NCBI RefSeq assembly: GCF_007570865.1
Contig: NZ_VLPS01000008.1
Span: 372,001 to 436,000 of the forward strand
DNA from: Atlantibacter subterraneus
Lineage (GTDB): Bacteria; Pseudomonadota; Gammaproteobacteria; Enterobacterales; Enterobacteriaceae
Direction of reading: 5' to 3'
DNA length: 64,000 nt
Positions within the stretch are counted from its first letter, which is position 1, and the number at the start of each line of letters is the position of its first letter. The notes beneath the pieces are model-generated. The model searched no databases. It was not told where the DNA came from and was given only the letters and a program-made list of their open reading frames with translations. A program made the translations under genes and the position numbers. Of the stretch, positions 8,493-19,509 are shown in pieces.

Positions 8493-10370
8493 GTGGAACT
8501 GATGTTGCCCGAAATTGGGTTTATAGCACTGCTTCTTGCCTGTGGTATCTCGGCGGCGACAGCCTGGCTGGCGCTTGCCGGATACCGATCTCGCTGGTCC
8601 GGCATTTCGCGCCTGGCCAGCTCGCTTACCCTCGTTCAGTTCGGCCTGTTATTGCTGGCGTTTGGGCTGCTTATCCTCGCGTTCCTGATTGACGATTTCA
8701 CCCTGGTGTATGTGGCGCAGCACGGCCACCGCCAGTTGCCGTTTGGCCTCAAGCTCGCCGCCGTCTGGGGTGGTCATGAAGGTTCTTTGCTGCTGTGGGT
8801 GCTGTGCTTATCCGGCTGGAGCGCCCTGTTCGCCTGGCGCTATCGCCACGCCGCTGATCCCTTTTTCGCGCTGACGTTAGCGCTGCTCGGCATCATTACC
8901 GCCGCGCTGCTGATCTTCGTGCTGCTGTACTCCGACCCGTTTACCCGGATTTTCCCGCCCGCCATTGAAGGGCGCGATTTAAACCCGATGCTGCAACACA
9001 TCGGGCTGATCCTGCACCCGCCGTTGCTGTATCTGGGCTACGGCGGCCTGACCGTTGCCGCCGCCGTATCGCTTGCCGCCCTGCTGCGCGGCGAATTTAA
9101 CGCGGCGATAGCCGGGCTGTGCTGGCGCTGGACGGTTCCTGCCTGGAGCGCGTTAACCGCAGGGATCGTGCTCGGCTCCTGGTGGGCATACAGCGAGCTG
9201 GGCTGGGGCGGCTGGTGGTTCTGGGATCCGGTGGAAAACGCCTCATTACTGCCGTGGCTTACCGCCAGCGCGTTGATGCACAGCCTGTACGCCACCCGCG
9301 CGCGCGGCGTATTCCGCCACTGGTCGCTGCTGCTGGCGATTTTCGGGTTTATTTTCAGCCTGCTGGGCACGCTGATTGTGCGCTCTGGCGTGCTGGTGTC
9401 GGTCCACGCCTTCGCGCTGGATAACGAACGCGCGGCGCCGCTGTTCACCCTGTTTATCGCCCTGAGCGCCGGTGCGCTGGCGCTGTACGGCTGGCGCGCC
9501 AAAGAGTGGAAACCGGCGGCGCGCTTCGCGGGCTGGTCGCGGGAAACCTGGCTGCTGCTGTGCCTGCTGCTGTTTACCGCCGTGGTAGTGATTGTGCTGT
9601 TAGGCACCCTGTATCCGATGCTGTATACCCTGTTCGGCTGGGGCAAAATTTCAGTCGGCGCGCCCTACTTCAATACCGTGCTGCTGCCGTTTGGCCTGGT
9701 GATGCTAGTGGTGATCGGGCTGGCGGCAGGAAGTTACTGGAAACGCAGCCCGCGCTGGACGCGCCTGCGCCTGTTCGGCTCACTCATCATCGCCGCGCTG
9801 GCCGCCGTTGCCCTGCATTCTCACGGATTCATCGTCGCCTCCGCCACCGCGCTGGTGTGCTGGGTATTGAGCGCCCAGTGGCTGACCGCACCCGCTTTGT
9901 TAACGCGCCAGCTGCCGATGCTGCTGGCCCACACCGGCGTCGGGATTTTCGCCCTGGGGATTGTGTTTTCCTCCGGCGAAAAACAGGAAATGAGCCTTAA
10001 CGTCACCCAGGGCGAACAGGTCAGCGTGGCGGGTTACCAGTTCCGCTTCCACACCCTGAATCTGCTGGCCGGAAAAAACTACACCGCCGAGCAGGCGGTA
10101 ATCGACATCAGCCGGGATAACCAGCCGATTGCCCAGGTCACCCCGGAACGGCGTTTTTACACTGCCCGTAGCCAGTTGATGATCGAGCCGGGCATCGCCT
10201 GGGATCTGCTGAGCGAGTGGTATGTGGTGATGGGTGAGAAAACCGGTGATAACCGTTACGCCATGCGCTTTTACGTGCAGAGCGGCATCCGCTGGATATG
10301 GTTTGGTGCCGGGATCATGATGGCAGGCGCCCTGCTGGGCTGGTGGCGCGGGAGAAAAGCCTATGCGTAA
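8493..10370 (+). CDS. nrfE: Haem lyase subunit NrfE (CcmF-like)
   Basis: A 625-residue polytopic membrane protein that, with the next gene product, attaches haem to the unusual CWSCK site of NrfA. The tryptophan-rich haem-handling motif is clear (ELGWGGWWFWDPVENASLLPW). The start is GTG at 8493 after a GGGTGAA box. It has the length of a CcmF-type protein, with a periplasmic C-terminal domain and a final membrane helix (IRWIWFGAGIMMAGALLGWW). It overlaps the following gene by eight bases. Confidence 0.94.
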   Translation: MELMLPEIGFIALLLACGISAATAWLALAGYRSRWSGISRLASSLTLVQFGLLLLAFGLLILAFLIDDFTLVYVAQHGHRQLPFGLKLAAVWGGHEGSLLLWVLCLSGWSALFAWRYRHAADPFFALTLALLGIITAALLIFVLLYSDPFTRIFPPAIEGRDLNPMLQHIGLILHPPLLYLGYGGLTVAAAVSLAALLRGEFNAAIAGLCWRWTVPAWSALTAGIVLGSWWAYSELGWGGWWFWDPVENASLLPWLTASALMHSLYATRARGVFRHWSLLLAIFGFIFSLLGTLIVRSGVLVSVHAFALDNERAAPLFTLFIALSAGALALYGWRAKEWKPAARFAGWSRETWLLLCLLLFTAVVVIVLLGTLYPMLYTLFGWGKISVGAPYFNTVLLPFGLVMLVVIGLAAGSYWKRSPRWTRLRLFGSLIIAALAAVALHSHGFIVASATALVCWVLSAQWLTAPALLTRQLPMLLAHTGVGIFALGIVFSSGEKQEMSLNVTQGEQVSVAGYQFRFHTLNLLAGKNYTAEQAVIDISRDNQPIAQVTPERRFYTARSQLMIEPGIAWDLLSEWYVVMGEKTGDNRYAMRFYVQSGIRWIWFGAGIMMAGALLGWWRGRKAYA

Positions 10371-11469
10371 GCTAATCATCCTGCTGTGGGCGCTGCTTGC
10401 GCCGCTGTGCCAGGCGCAACTGGTGGATACCTGGAAATTCCACAGCCCGGAACAGCAGCAGCAGGCGCTGAAAGTCGCCGGGCAGCTGCGTTGCCCCCAG
10501 TGCCAGAACCAGAGCCTGCTGGAGTCCAACTCCCCGGTGGCGGTCAGTATGCGCCATGAAGTCTACGCCCTGACCGAAGCGGGCAAATCCGAAGCGGAAA
10601 TCATGGCCTTTATGACGTCGCGCTATGGAGAGTTTGTTCGCTATAACCCACGGCTACAGCGTGAAACCAGCGTTCTGTGGTTTACGCCGCTGGTCCTGCT
10701 ACTGGGCATTGGTCTGGCGATGGTGTGGATGCGGCGGCGCGGTGCGCGCAGGCAGGGCGATGTGATCCACCGCGCCCAGGGCGCCATTGCCCGCCATGCG
10801 CAGTCGCAAACTCAGGACGAGGCGTTAAAACAGGAGCTGGCGCAGGATATTCCCGATACGCCAGCAGATAACTGGCAGCCGCAGCGCGCGCTGCCTTTGC
10901 GCGCGGTGTGGGTATCGCTTGCCGCGGTACTGCTTATTAGCGGGGGAATTTACGCGTTAACGGGCCGCGCCCCGGCGGTGATGGCTGAGCACAAACGGCT
11001 TGCCGATCCGCTGCTGAATTTCACCGACGAAGAAAGGGTCGAACAGCAGCTCGCGGCACTCCAGCAAAAAATCCGCGCTAATCCGCAGGACAGCACGCTG
11101 TGGGCGGAGCTGGGCGAATATTATCTTTACCGCAACAGCTACCAGAACGCGTACCAGGCGTATCAGCGCGCGATGCTATTGCGCGGCGAAAATGCCGAAC
11201 TGTGGTCGGCGCTCGCCACGGTGCGTTATTACCAGGCCGGGCAGAAGATGACCGAAGAAACCCGCCAGCTTATCGACAACGCCCTGGCACTGGACGGCAA
11301 CGAAGTAACCGCCCGTATGCTGCTGGCGTCCGATGCCTTTATGCATGCCGATTACGCCGAAGCCATTAGCCAGTGGCAGCGCCTGCTCGATCTCAATTCA
11401 CCGCGCGTTAACCGGGCGAAGCTGATCGAAGCCATCAACATGGCGAAGATGCTGCAAAATCAGGGCTGA
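10363..11469 (+). CDS. nrfF/nrfG: Fused NrfF-NrfG haem lyase accessory protein
   Basis: A single 368-residue gene joins two proteins that are separate in E. coli. Residues 1 to about 125 are NrfF: signal peptide, the redox motif [15 protein letters not shown], and a membrane helix ([19 protein letters not shown]). A charged linker and a second membrane helix (about 180-200, [20 protein letters not shown]) follow, then a tetratricopeptide-repeat region (about 230-368) equivalent to NrfG, which recognises the NrfA C-terminus. The architecture equals the two-part CcmH of E. coli, but the CPQC segment and position in the operon identify it as NrfF-type. No stop or frameshift is seen at the junction. 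Its end overlaps the convergent hypF gene by 10 bases. Confidence 0.92.
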   Translation: MRKLIILLWALLAPLCQAQLVDTWKFHSPEQQQQALKVAGQLRCPQCQNQSLLESNSPVAVSMRHEVYALTEAGKSEAEIMAFMTSRYGEFVRYNPRLQRETSVLWFTPLVLLLGIGLAMVWMRRRGARRQGDVIHRAQGAIARHAQSQTQDEALKQELAQDIPDTPADNWQPQRALPLRAVWVSLAAVLLISGGIYALTGRAPAVMAEHKRLADPLLNFTDEERVEQQLAALQQKIRANPQDSTLWAELGEYYLYRNSYQNAYQAYQRAMLLRGENAELWSALATVRYYQAGQKMTEETRQLIDNALALDGNEVTARMLLASDAFMHADYAEAISQWQRLLDLNSPRVNRAKLIEAINMAKMLQNQG

Positions 11470-13697
11470 TTACGCAGCCAGCGCGCCGCTGCCACCACCG
11501 CCTGGCCGAATGATACTGCGCCGTCTCCTGCCGGAAGTTGCATCGGGAAGCGCAGATCGAAATCCGCCAGATAATGAGCAAAGCGCGCCTTCAGTAGCTG
11601 GTTATGCAGCACGCCGCCGGAAAACACGATGATGTTAATGCCCCGCTGCCGGGCGTGATGGCGCGCCATCTCCGCAAAGCCCTGCGCCAGCGCGTCGTGG
11701 AAGGCATACGCCCGCTCAGCATCCGGCGCTCGCCAGGCCAGCCACTGTTGCCAGAACGCGGCCATATCCAGTTCATCATTGATAAACGGCAGCGTGACCG
11801 GATGCGCGGTATGCATCGCCTGCATCGCCAGCGCTTCCAGCCGACAGGCGGCTTCGCCTTCATAGCTTTGCGCGTCCGGCGCAAGGCCCAGCGCGCAGGC
11901 CACCGCGTCAAACAGCCGTCCGGTCGACGAGGCCAACGGCGCATTGATTTGCCGCGCGATGGCGCGCGTCAGCACCTCCCAGGCATGGGAAAGCAGTACT
12001 TCAGCTTCGGGATAACCCTGCCAGTCAGGCACAAACGCCTGCCACTGCGCCAGCAGATTACGCCATGGCTGGCGCGCTGCCAGATCGCCGCCGGGCAGCG
12101 CCACCGCCGGTAACCCACCCAGCCGCTCGCAGCGGGCATAATCCACCAGCAGGCATTCGCCGCCCCACAGTTGGTCATCTGCGCCGTAGCCGATACCGTC
12201 GAGCGTCAGCGCGATCGCCGCGCCGCCGTCCAGCGGCCACTGGTGCTCCGCCAGGCAGGCGGCGGCGTGGGCGTGGTGATGCAACACCACATCCGCAGAC
12301 GGGTCCATATCACGGCCCATCTGGCTACTGATATAGCCGGGATGGGCATCCACCGCGATCCGCGCCGGGGTAAAGTCATACAGCTCGTGCATAATTTTCA
12401 GCGCCAGCTGCCACTGCGCCGGGACGCGCTCTTCGGTGAGATCCCCCAGATGCTGGCTCAGCACGGCGCTGTTGCCGCGCAGCAAACAGAAAGTGTTTTT
12501 CAGATCTGCGCCTACCGCCAGTATCGGCGGCAGCCCGTCAAAACCCGGCGGCAGCGCAATGGCGTCGGGCACATAGCCACGGGCGCGGCGCATCACTTCG
12601 CCGCTCTGACGCACCACGGAATCATCCATCCGCTGGTTGATATCGCGGTTGTGCAGCAGCCAGCCGTCGGCGATATCCGCCAGCTCGTCCAGCGCCTGCT
12701 GATTAGTGATAGCGGGAGGTCTGCCATTCAGATTGCCCGAGGTCATTACCAGCGGCGCGCCAACCGCCTCCAACAGCAGATGCTGTAACGGGTTGGCGGG
12801 CAGCATCACGCCGACTTCGCCGAGGCCGGGGGCGATATAGCGGCTCAGGCCGGAAACAGATTGCGCATCCACCAGCACCACCGGCGCGGCGGGAGAACGC
12901 AGCAGAGACAGCGCCGCATCGGGCAGGCCCGCGCCATCCGGCAGCATCACCGCCAGCGGTTTCGCGGGGCGCTGTTTGCGTTCACGCAGGCGTAATACCG
13001 CGCGGTCGCTGCGTGCGTCCACCGCCAGGTGCATCCCGCCCAGCCCTTTGATGGCAACGATTTCGCCGCGCCGCAACGCCGCGACGGCAGCCTCCAGCGC
13101 GTCATCGCGATGAAAAGTTTCATCGCCCTGCCGCCAGAAGAGTTGCGGACCGCAAACCGGGCAGGCCAGCGGCTGGGCGTGGAATCGACGGTCCAGCGGG
13201 TTGCGGTATTCACGCTCGCAGTCCGGACAGAGCGGAAACGCCGCCATGACGGTATACGCCCGGTCATAAGGCATCGCCTGAATAATGGTGAGCCGGGGGC
13301 CGCAGTGGGTGCAGTTAGTGAACGGGTAGCGGTAACGCCGGTTGCCGGGCGTGTTGATCTCTTCCAGGCAAGCCGGACAGGTAGCGGCATCCGGGACGAT
13401 TTGCGTATCCATGGCGCACTGCTGGCTTGGCACGATGATGAAATCCTGCGGCGCGGCATCCCAGACCAATTCGCTGCGCGCCACGGAATGGATAGCGGCC
13501 AGCGGCGGGCACTGCGCGTACAGCTGCGCGACAAAATCCCCTTCGCTGCCCGCAATACGCACCACCACACCGTTACCGGTATTGCAGACATCGCCCTTGA
13601 GGTGCATCTGCTGCGCCAGCTGCCAGACAAAAGGCCGGAATCCGACGCCCTGGACTTTACCGCGAATATGCAGCTGAACGCCGGGAGTCTGGGTCAT
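11460..13697 (-). CDS. hypF: Carbamoyltransferase HypF for hydrogenase maturation
   Basis: A 745-residue cytosolic enzyme that makes the cyanide ligands of the [NiFe] centre from carbamoyl phosphate, working with HypE. Domains in order: acylphosphatase ([19 protein letters not shown]), two zinc-finger like blocks (CPACLEE...CTHCGPRL and CPDCERE...CPVCGPQL), a YrdC-like segment (about 195-370) and a Kae1-like C-terminal domain with [13 protein letters not shown]. It is coupled to hypA upstream (ATGA overlap). hypBDE are not in this window, so HypF must work with genes elsewhere. Confidence 0.97.
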   Translation of the reverse strand: MTQTPGVQLHIRGKVQGVGFRPFVWQLAQQMHLKGDVCNTGNGVVVRIAGSEGDFVAQLYAQCPPLAAIHSVARSELVWDAAPQDFIIVPSQQCAMDTQIVPDAATCPACLEEINTPGNRRYRYPFTNCTHCGPRLTIIQAMPYDRAYTVMAAFPLCPDCEREYRNPLDRRFHAQPLACPVCGPQLFWRQGDETFHRDDALEAAVAALRRGEIVAIKGLGGMHLAVDARSDRAVLRLRERKQRPAKPLAVMLPDGAGLPDAALSLLRSPAAPVVLVDAQSVSGLSRYIAPGLGEVGVMLPANPLQHLLLEAVGAPLVMTSGNLNGRPPAITNQQALDELADIADGWLLHNRDINQRMDDSVVRQSGEVMRRARGYVPDAIALPPGFDGLPPILAVGADLKNTFCLLRGNSAVLSQHLGDLTEERVPAQWQLALKIMHELYDFTPARIAVDAHPGYISSQMGRDMDPSADVVLHHHAHAAACLAEHQWPLDGGAAIALTLDGIGYGADDQLWGGECLLVDYARCERLGGLPAVALPGGDLAARQPWRNLLAQWQAFVPDWQGYPEAEVLLSHAWEVLTRAIARQINAPLASSTGRLFDAVACALGLAPDAQSYEGEAACRLEALAMQAMHTAHPVTLPFINDELDMAAFWQQWLAWRAPDAERAYAFHDALAQGFAEMARHHARQRGINIIVFSGGVLHNQLLKARFAHYLADFDLRFPMQLPAGDGAVSFGQAVVAAARWLRNQP

Positions 13698-14035
13698 TCA
13701 ACCTCCATTTCACGCACTCGCATCGCGTTACCTTTATCAATCTGAATCTCCCAGGAGCCGCAGTGCGGACAGGGCGAAGCGTGCTGCTCGGCGCTAAACG
13801 CGCTGTCGCAGGCAAAACACCAGCCTTTCGCCGGCGCAATATCAATATGAAACTGCGCTTCCGACGCCACGGTTCCCCGGCGCGCCACCTCAAGGCCAAA
13901 CTGTAATGAGGATAGCTCCACGCACGCCAGCGCGCCGACATCCAGCCAGACATGAGTAATGCGCTGAAAATGTCCGGTGGCGGCCTGATCTTCCAGTAAC
14001 TGAATAACACCCTGGGCTAACGATAATTCATGCAT
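13694..14035 (-). CDS. hybF: Hydrogenase nickel insertion protein HypA/HybF
   Basis: A 113-residue nickel metallochaperone. It starts MHEL, where His2 is the nickel ligand of the family, and holds the zinc site CFAC...CPHC near residues 73-93. E. coli has two paralogues, HypA for hydrogenase 3 and HybF for hydrogenase 2; the position beside hyb genes favours HybF. It is transcribed away from hybO, sharing the intergenic region, and is followed by hypF with a 4-base overlap. Confidence 0.93.
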   Translation of the reverse strand: MHELSLAQGVIQLLEDQAATGHFQRITHVWLDVGALACVELSSLQFGLEVARRGTVASEAQFHIDIAPAKGWCFACDSAFSAEQHASPCPHCGSWEIQIDKGNAMRVREMEVE

Positions 14036-14512
14036 ATTTTAAAGTGTGAATTTAAAATTAAGATTCTATGTATATAGATTGTGCGATATCCATTTATTTT
14101 TCATTGATGGATAGCAAGTTGAAATTACTAAAAGCCAATAACATTATTTAACTAGGTTATCATCAACCCACGTGATAAGCCGTCCTGAAGCGCGTTGTCA
14201 ATAATTCTTCTCAATTGAGCGGCTATTATTTTTAGCTACCCATTACGGGTTATATTTTGCGCAGGATTAACTTTTTTATTTATCGGAATATTCATCTTTA
14301 GCGATGACTGAAACGTTCAGTCTCACAATATTGTTCATCTCGCGGAATCAATTAAAGTTTCGTTGATAAGTGTCAAAAAAATAATTATCAAAAGTTTCAC
14401 TGTATAGCCCACAACGAAAACAAGGACTTTATGCTCGTGAAACTTCACGTCGCAGGGGAGAGGGCTTTCCTGCATCCGGGGTGTTCACAGCAGAGGCTTT
14501 CGGGAGAACAGC
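14036..14512 (+). promoter_or_regulatory. Divergent regulatory region between hybF-hypF and hybO
   Basis: A 477-base AT-rich region. By eye it contains: a 9/10 FNR-type site, TTGATaagtGTCAA (14363-14376), about 42 bases ahead of a plausible -10/+1; a NarL/NarP-like pair TACCCAT-TA-CGGGTTA (14237-14252) with one perfect half; a 7-3-7 inverted repeat GACTGAA-ACG-TTCAGTC (14306-14322); and a short hairpin CGTGAA-AC-TTCACG (14436-14449). A 37-codon frame from 14431 to 14544 has a good ribosome binding site (AAGGA) but overlaps the hybO start in another frame. Anaerobic and nitrate control of hyb is known in E. coli; the assignment of these sites is inference. Confidence 0.45.
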
Positions 14513-15643
14513 ATGTCCGAAGGACAACAGGCTTTTTATCATAATGGTATTTCACGTCGTGATTTCATGACGCTGTGTGCAGCATTGTCGGCAACGATGG
14601 GGTTAACAGGCACCGCATCCGCGGAAATGGTTGAAGCAATGTCTTCGCCGTCCCGTCCGCCAGTGGTCTGGATTGGTGCGCAGGAATGTACGGGTTGCAC
14701 CGAATCACTTTTACGCTCAACGCATCCCACGGTAGAAAACCTGGTACTGGATGTGATTTCACTTGAGTACCACGAGGTGCTTTCCGCCGCCTTTGGTCAT
14801 CAGGTAGAAGAAAACAAACACCGCGCCCTGGAACAGTACAAAGGCAAATTTGTGCTGGTGGTGGATGGGTCGATTCCGCTGAAAGACGGCGGCATTTACT
14901 GCATGGTGGCGGGTAAACCTATCGTCGAGCATATTCGCGAAGCAGCGGCCAATGCGGCGGCGGTGATTGCCATCGGCTCCTGCGCGGCCTGGGGCGGCGT
15001 CCCGGCGACGGGGGTGAACCCAACCGGCGCGGTTTCGCTACAGGATGTGATCCCCAACATTCCGGTCATCAATATTCCGGGCTGCCCGCCGAACCCGCAT
15101 AACTTCCTGGCGACCGTGGCGCATGTGATCACCTTTAACCGTCCGCCGAAGCTGGATGCCAAAAACCGTCCGCTGTTCGCCTATGAGCGTTTGATCCACG
15201 AAAACTGCGAGCGTCGCCCGCATTTCGACGCCGGGCGCTTTGCCCGTGAGTTCGGCGATGAGGGCCACCGCCAGGGCTGGTGCCTGTATCATTTGGGCTG
15301 TAAAGGGCCGGAAACCTACGGCAACTGCTCGACGCTGGAATTTTGCGACGTGGGCGGCGGGATTTGGCCGGTAGGCATCGGGCACCCCTGCTACGGCTGT
15401 AACGAAGAAGGCATCGGCTTTAAGAAAGGCATCTTCCAGCTTGCCGAAGTGCACCAGCCCACGCCGCGCGCGCAGGTGCCGGAAGTAAATCGCCCGGAAG
15501 GCGGCGCGGTTTCCATGAGCGCGGTTGGGCTGCTGGGCGCGGTAGTTGGCGCAGTAGGCGGCGTCAGCGTAATGGCGGTGAAACAGCTTGGCCGTAAAAA
15601 TCCAGCCGATAAATCCGCTGCGGATCGGGAGGAGAAGCATTGA
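14513..15643 (+). CDS. hybO: Hydrogenase-2 small subunit HybO
   Basis: The 376-residue electron-transfer subunit of the membrane-bound uptake [NiFe] hydrogenase 2. It begins with a twin-arginine signal ([13 protein letters not shown]), which carries the folded HybO-HybC pair across the membrane. Cysteines for the proximal, medial and distal clusters are seen in [40 protein letters not shown] and [12 protein letters not shown]-terminal hydrophobic helix ([19 protein letters not shown]) anchors it. GGGAG precedes the start by seven bases. It is the first gene of hybOABCDEG. Confidence 0.97.
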   Translation: MSEGQQAFYHNGISRRDFMTLCAALSATMGLTGTASAEMVEAMSSPSRPPVVWIGAQECTGCTESLLRSTHPTVENLVLDVISLEYHEVLSAAFGHQVEENKHRALEQYKGKFVLVVDGSIPLKDGGIYCMVAGKPIVEHIREAAANAAAVIAIGSCAAWGGVPATGVNPTGAVSLQDVIPNIPVINIPGCPPNPHNFLATVAHVITFNRPPKLDAKNRPLFAYERLIHENCERRPHFDAGRFAREFGDEGHRQGWCLYHLGCKGPETYGNCSTLEFCDVGGGIWPVGIGHPCYGCNEEGIGFKKGIFQLAEVHQPTPRAQVPEVNRPEGGAVSMSAVGLLGAVVGAVGGVSVMAVKQLGRKNPADKSAADREEKH

Positions 15644-16644
15644 ACCGGCGTCACTTCTTTAAGCTGGCTTCCGGGGGCGCAGTATTAGCAGGGATGGCTC
15701 CCGCCGTACAAGCCGCAGCAGAAAACCGCCCACCGATCCCCGGTGCGCTCGGCATGTTGTTTGACTCGACCCTGTGCGTCGGTTGCCAGGCCTGCGTCAG
15801 CAAATGCCAGGAAATTAACCATCCACAAACCAATGAATACCGTGGGGAGACCTATGCCCACGGCGATAACACCTGGTCGGTGAACGACAAGCTCAGCCCC
15901 TACACCAATAACATCATCCAGATTTGGCGCAGCGGCGACGGCACCCACAAGAATCAGGAAAAAGACGGTTACGCGTTTATCAAGAAACAGTGCATGCACT
16001 GCGTCGACCCGAACTGCGTCTCCGCCTGCCCGGTCTCGGCACTGACCAAAAACCCGAAAACCGGCATCGTGCAGTACGACAAAGACGTGTGCACCGGCTG
16101 CCGCTACTGCATGGTGGCCTGCCCGTTCAACGTGCCGAAATACGATTACGATCATCCGTTCGGCTATATCCACAAGTGCGAACTGTGCAACCAGAAAGGC
16201 GTTGAGCGCCTCGATAAAGGTGGTTTGCCCGGCTGTACCGAAGTCTGCCCCACCGGCGCGGTGATCTTCGGCACTCGCGAGGAGCTGATGGCGGAGGCCA
16301 AAAAACGTCTCGCCCAACAGCCTGGCAGCGAGTACCCCTACCCGCGCCAGCGGGTGAATGGCCAGGATGTCTATCTGCATCCGGTTGCCCATTATCAGTC
16401 GCATATTTATGGCGAAATGGAAGGCGGCGGCACCCAGGTACTGGTGCTGTCGGGCGTTCAGTTTGAACACTTTGGGCTGCCTGCGCTCGATCCGCTGGCG
16501 ACCGGGGCGCGCTCCGAGCACGTCCAGCACTCGCTGTACAAGGGCATGATTTTGCCGGTGGCGGCGCTGGCGGGCATCACTTTCCTGGTGCGCCGCAACT
16601 CCCGTATTCAGCATGAACATAACAAGGAGGATGGCCATGAGTAA
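15640..16644 (+). CDS. hybA: Hydrogenase-2 iron-sulfur subunit HybA
   Basis: A 334-residue ferredoxin-like protein that links HybO to the membrane quinone site in HybB. It has its own Tat leader ([12 protein letters not shown]), cysteine groups [38 protein letters not shown] and CELCNQKG...CTEVCP, and a C-terminal membrane helix ([19 protein letters not shown]). The start is TTG at 15640, overlapping the hybO stop; a strong GGAGG lies seven bases upstream and no ATG fits the Tat leader better. Its end overlaps the start of hybB by eight bases. Confidence 0.95.
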   Translation: MNRRHFFKLASGGAVLAGMAPAVQAAAENRPPIPGALGMLFDSTLCVGCQACVSKCQEINHPQTNEYRGETYAHGDNTWSVNDKLSPYTNNIIQIWRSGDGTHKNQEKDGYAFIKKQCMHCVDPNCVSACPVSALTKNPKTGIVQYDKDVCTGCRYCMVACPFNVPKYDYDHPFGYIHKCELCNQKGVERLDKGGLPGCTEVCPTGAVIFGTREELMAEAKKRLAQQPGSEYPYPRQRVNGQDVYLHPVAHYQSHIYGEMEGGGTQVLVLSGVQFEHFGLPALDPLATGARSEHVQHSLYKGMILPVAALAGITFLVRRNSRIQHEHNKEDGHE

Positions 16645-17812
16645 CCATGCGCTTCGTCCCCTCGGCGGTAAGCTGTTTAGCTTCAGCATCAAGGTGCTCG
16701 CGCCGCTGGTGATTATCTGTTTCCTGCTGGTTGCCAAACGTCTGGTGATGGGGATTGGCGATGTTTCCGATCTCAACGGCGGCTACCCGTGGGGCATCTG
16801 GATCGCCTTCGACCTGCTGATCGGCACCGGCTTCGCCTGCGGCGGCTGGGCGCTCGCCTGGGCGGTGTATGTGTTCAACCGCGGCGAGTACCACGACCTG
16901 GTACGTCCGGCGTTGCTGGCAAGTTTGTTTGGTTACTCCATGGGCGGGTTGTCGATCACCATCGACCTGGGCCGCTACTGGAATATGCCCAACTTCTTTA
17001 TGCCCGCGCACTTCAACCCCAACTCGGTGCTGTTTGAAACCGCAGTCTGTATGACCATCTACATCGGCGTGATGAGCCTCGAACTGCTGCCTGCGCTGCT
17101 GGAGCGGCTGGGCTGGAAAGTGTCGCTGCGCCGTCTGAATAGCGTGATGTTTTTCATCATCGGCCTCGGGGCACTGCTGCCGTCCATGCACCAGTCCTCA
17201 ATGGGTTCGCTGATGATCGTGGCGGGCTATAAGGTGCATCCGCTGTGGCAAAGCTATGAGCTGCTGCCGCTGTTCTCGCTGTTAACGGCGTTCATCATGG
17301 GCTTCTCGATTGTGATTTTCGAAGGCTCGCTGCTGAAAGCCAGCAACACCATCCAACAGGATGAAACGCCGCTGTTCCGTAAGCTCACCAATGTGATCAA
17401 GGTATTCCTGTGCCTGTTCCTGGTGCTGCGCATCGGCGAAGTGGTGTGGCACGGCAAGCTGCCGCTGGTGTTTGCCGGCGACCGCTACTCCTGGCTGTTT
17501 ATTGCCGAAATCGTGCTGCTGGCGTTACCGCTGGTGATGCTGCAAAGCGCCATGCGCCATAGCGCGCGCGGGCTGTTTATCAGCGCGGTCTGCCTGCTGC
17601 TCGGTGCAGCGCTGTGGCGTATGAACTATTCGCTGCTCGCTTACGACCCGGGCAATGGCTATCACTATTTCCCCACCGCCAGCGAAATCCTGATTTCTAT
17701 CGGCTTTGTCGCCGTTGAAATCGCCGCATACGTATTACTTACCCGTTTACTGCCAATTTTACCTGCGCAACAGGGCCGGTCAGAACGCATTAAGGAAGAG
17801 ATAAAATTATGA
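16637..17812 (+). CDS. hybB: Hydrogenase-2 membrane subunit HybB
   Basis: A 391-residue integral membrane protein of the NrfD family with about ten hydrophobic segments. It passes electrons from hydrogen oxidation to menaquinone. The ATG at 16637 is chosen because AAGGAGG ends six bases before it; the ATG at 16631 directly abuts that box. The segments [26 protein letters not shown] and [10 protein letters not shown] match the E. coli protein. The gene ends within the start of hybC. Confidence 0.95.
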   Translation: MSNHALRPLGGKLFSFSIKVLAPLVIICFLLVAKRLVMGIGDVSDLNGGYPWGIWIAFDLLIGTGFACGGWALAWAVYVFNRGEYHDLVRPALLASLFGYSMGGLSITIDLGRYWNMPNFFMPAHFNPNSVLFETAVCMTIYIGVMSLELLPALLERLGWKVSLRRLNSVMFFIIGLGALLPSMHQSSMGSLMIVAGYKVHPLWQSYELLPLFSLLTAFIMGFSIVIFEGSLLKASNTIQQDETPLFRKLTNVIKVFLCLFLVLRIGEVVWHGKLPLVFAGDRYSWLFIAEIVLLALPLVMLQSAMRHSARGLFISAVCLLLGAALWRMNYSLLAYDPGNGYHYFPTASEILISIGFVAVEIAAYVLLTRLLPILPAQQGRSERIKEEIKL

Positions 17813-19509
17813 GTCAACGTATCACTATTGATCCCATTACTCGCATCGAAGGCCACTTGCGGATCGACTGTGAAATTGAGCAGGGTAAGGTGGTTAAGGC
17901 GTGGTCCTCCGGCACCATGTGGCGTGGCATGGAAGAGATTGTTAAAGGCCACGACCCGCGCGATGCGTGGATTATCGTGCAGCGTATCTGTGGGGTGTGT
18001 ACCACAATCCACGCCATTGCCTCGGTGCGCGCGGTGGAAAACGCCCTGAAAATGGAGATCCCGGTTAACGCCCAGTACATCCGCAACCTGATCCTCGCCG
18101 CCCACCAGATCCACGACCATATCGTGCATTTCTATCAGCTTTCGGCGCTCGACTGGGTGGATATCACCTCGGCGCTGAAGGCCGATCCGGAAAAAGCCGA
18201 AGCGATGCTGAAAGGCGTCTCCAGCTGGTCGCTGAACAGCGCGGCGGAATTCACCAAAGTGAAGCAGAAAATTCAGGCGCTGGTGGACAGCGGCCAGTTG
18301 GGCATTTTCGCCAACGGCTACTGGGGCCACAGCGAAATGAAGCTGTCGCCGGAAGTGAACCTGATTGCCGTGGCGCACTATTTACAGGCGCTGGAGTGCC
18401 AGCGCGATGCCAACCGCATCGTGGCCATCCTTGGTGGTAAAACGCCGCACATCCAGAACCTGGCGGTAGGCGGCGTGGCGAACCCGATTAACCTCGATGC
18501 GCCGAGCGTGCTGAACCTTGAGCGGTTGATGTACGTGAAGTCGTTTATCGACAAGCTGGGCGACTTTATCGAGCAGGTGTACAAGCCGGACGCGGTGATT
18601 TTCGCCGCCAGCTATCCGCAGTGGCTGCAACTGGGTAAAGCCGCCGATTTCTACCTGGCGGTACCGGATTTACCGGTCGATCGCAAAGGCGAGACCTTCG
18701 CTATCCCGGGCGGCTATATGAAAGGTGCAGATTTCACCACTTTCCGCCCCATCACCAGCCACACCGATAAATATCTCATCGACGGCATCGAAGAGAGTGG
18801 CAAACACGCCTGGTACAAAGACGACCAACCGCTGAAACCGTGGGAAGGCGAAACCAATCCGCAATACACCGGCTGGCAGGAAGATGGCAAATATTCGTGG
18901 GTAAAAGCGCCGACGTTTTACGGCAAACCGGTGGAAGTCGGCCCGCTGGCCTGGCTGCTGTGCGGCCTGGCGGCGAAGCACGAAGGCACCGTCGCCCATT
19001 ACGAGGGTATGAGTAAGCTGTACCAGACGCTGACCGGCCAGACGCTGACGCCGGACCAGCTGCAATCCACCTGGGGCCGTATTCTGGGCCGCGCCGTGCG
19101 TACCGGCGTATTGCAGGATTCGCTGACCCAGCAATATCAACTGCTGATCGACAACATTAAGCGCGGCGATTATGAAACCTTCGTGAAGCCGGAATTCCCG
19201 GCGGGCGAAATTCGCGGCGTCGGTTTTGAAGAAGCCTCGCGCGGCATGTTGTCCCACTGGATTGTGATTAAAGACGGCAAGATCGCCAACTATCAGGCGG
19301 TGGTCCCTTCCACCTGGAACGCCGGACCGCGCAACTTTAACGATGAGCCGGGCCCGTACGAGCGCGCGCTGATCGGCACCACCGTCGCCGACCCGGAAAA
19401 ACCGCTGGAAGTGGTGCGCACCGTGCACTCCTTCGACCCGTGCATGTCCTGCGCGGTACATATGGTGGATCTCACCGGCAAAGAACTGAGCAAGGTTAAG
19501 GTGCTGTAA
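17809..19509 (+). CDS. hybC: Hydrogenase-2 large (nickel-iron) subunit HybC
   Basis: A 566-residue catalytic subunit carrying the [NiFe] centre. The N-terminal ligands lie in RICGVC and the C-terminal ligands in DPCMSCAVH; processing by HybD should remove the 15 residues after that His, starting with MVDLTG, once nickel is in place. The protein has no signal of its own and is exported with HybO. It overlaps hybB by four bases and hybD by one. Confidence 0.97.
   Translation: MSQRITIDPITRIEGHLRIDCEIEQGKVVKAWSSGTMWRGMEEIVKGHDPRDAWIIVQRICGVCTTIHAIASVRAVENALKMEIPVNAQYIRNLILAAHQIHDHIVHFYQLSALDWVDITSALKADPEKAEAMLKGVSSWSLNSAAEFTKVKQKIQALVDSGQLGIFANGYWGHSEMKLSPEVNLIAVAHYLQALECQRDANRIVAILGGKTPHIQNLAVGGVANPINLDAPSVLNLERLMYVKSFIDKLGDFIEQVYKPDAVIFAASYPQWLQLGKAADFYLAVPDLPVDRKGETFAIPGGYMKGADFTTFRPITSHTDKYLIDGIEESGKHAWYKDDQPLKPWEGETNPQYTGWQEDGKYSWVKAPTFYGKPVEVGPLAWLLCGLAAKHEGTVAHYEGMSKLYQTLTGQTLTPDQLQSTWGRILGRAVRTGVLQDSLTQQYQLLIDNIKRGDYETFVKPEFPAGEIRGVGFEEASRGMLSHWIVIKDGKIANYQAVVPSTWNAGPRNFNDEPGPYERALIGTTVADPEKPLEVVRTVHSFDPCMSCAVHMVDLTGKELSKVKVL

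Noticed and set aside
15685-16776. A 363-codon open frame on the minus strand opposite hybA and hybB
   Set aside because: It mirrors two well-recognised genes and its sequence is an antisense artefact of GC-biased codons; no ribosome binding site or family resemblance.
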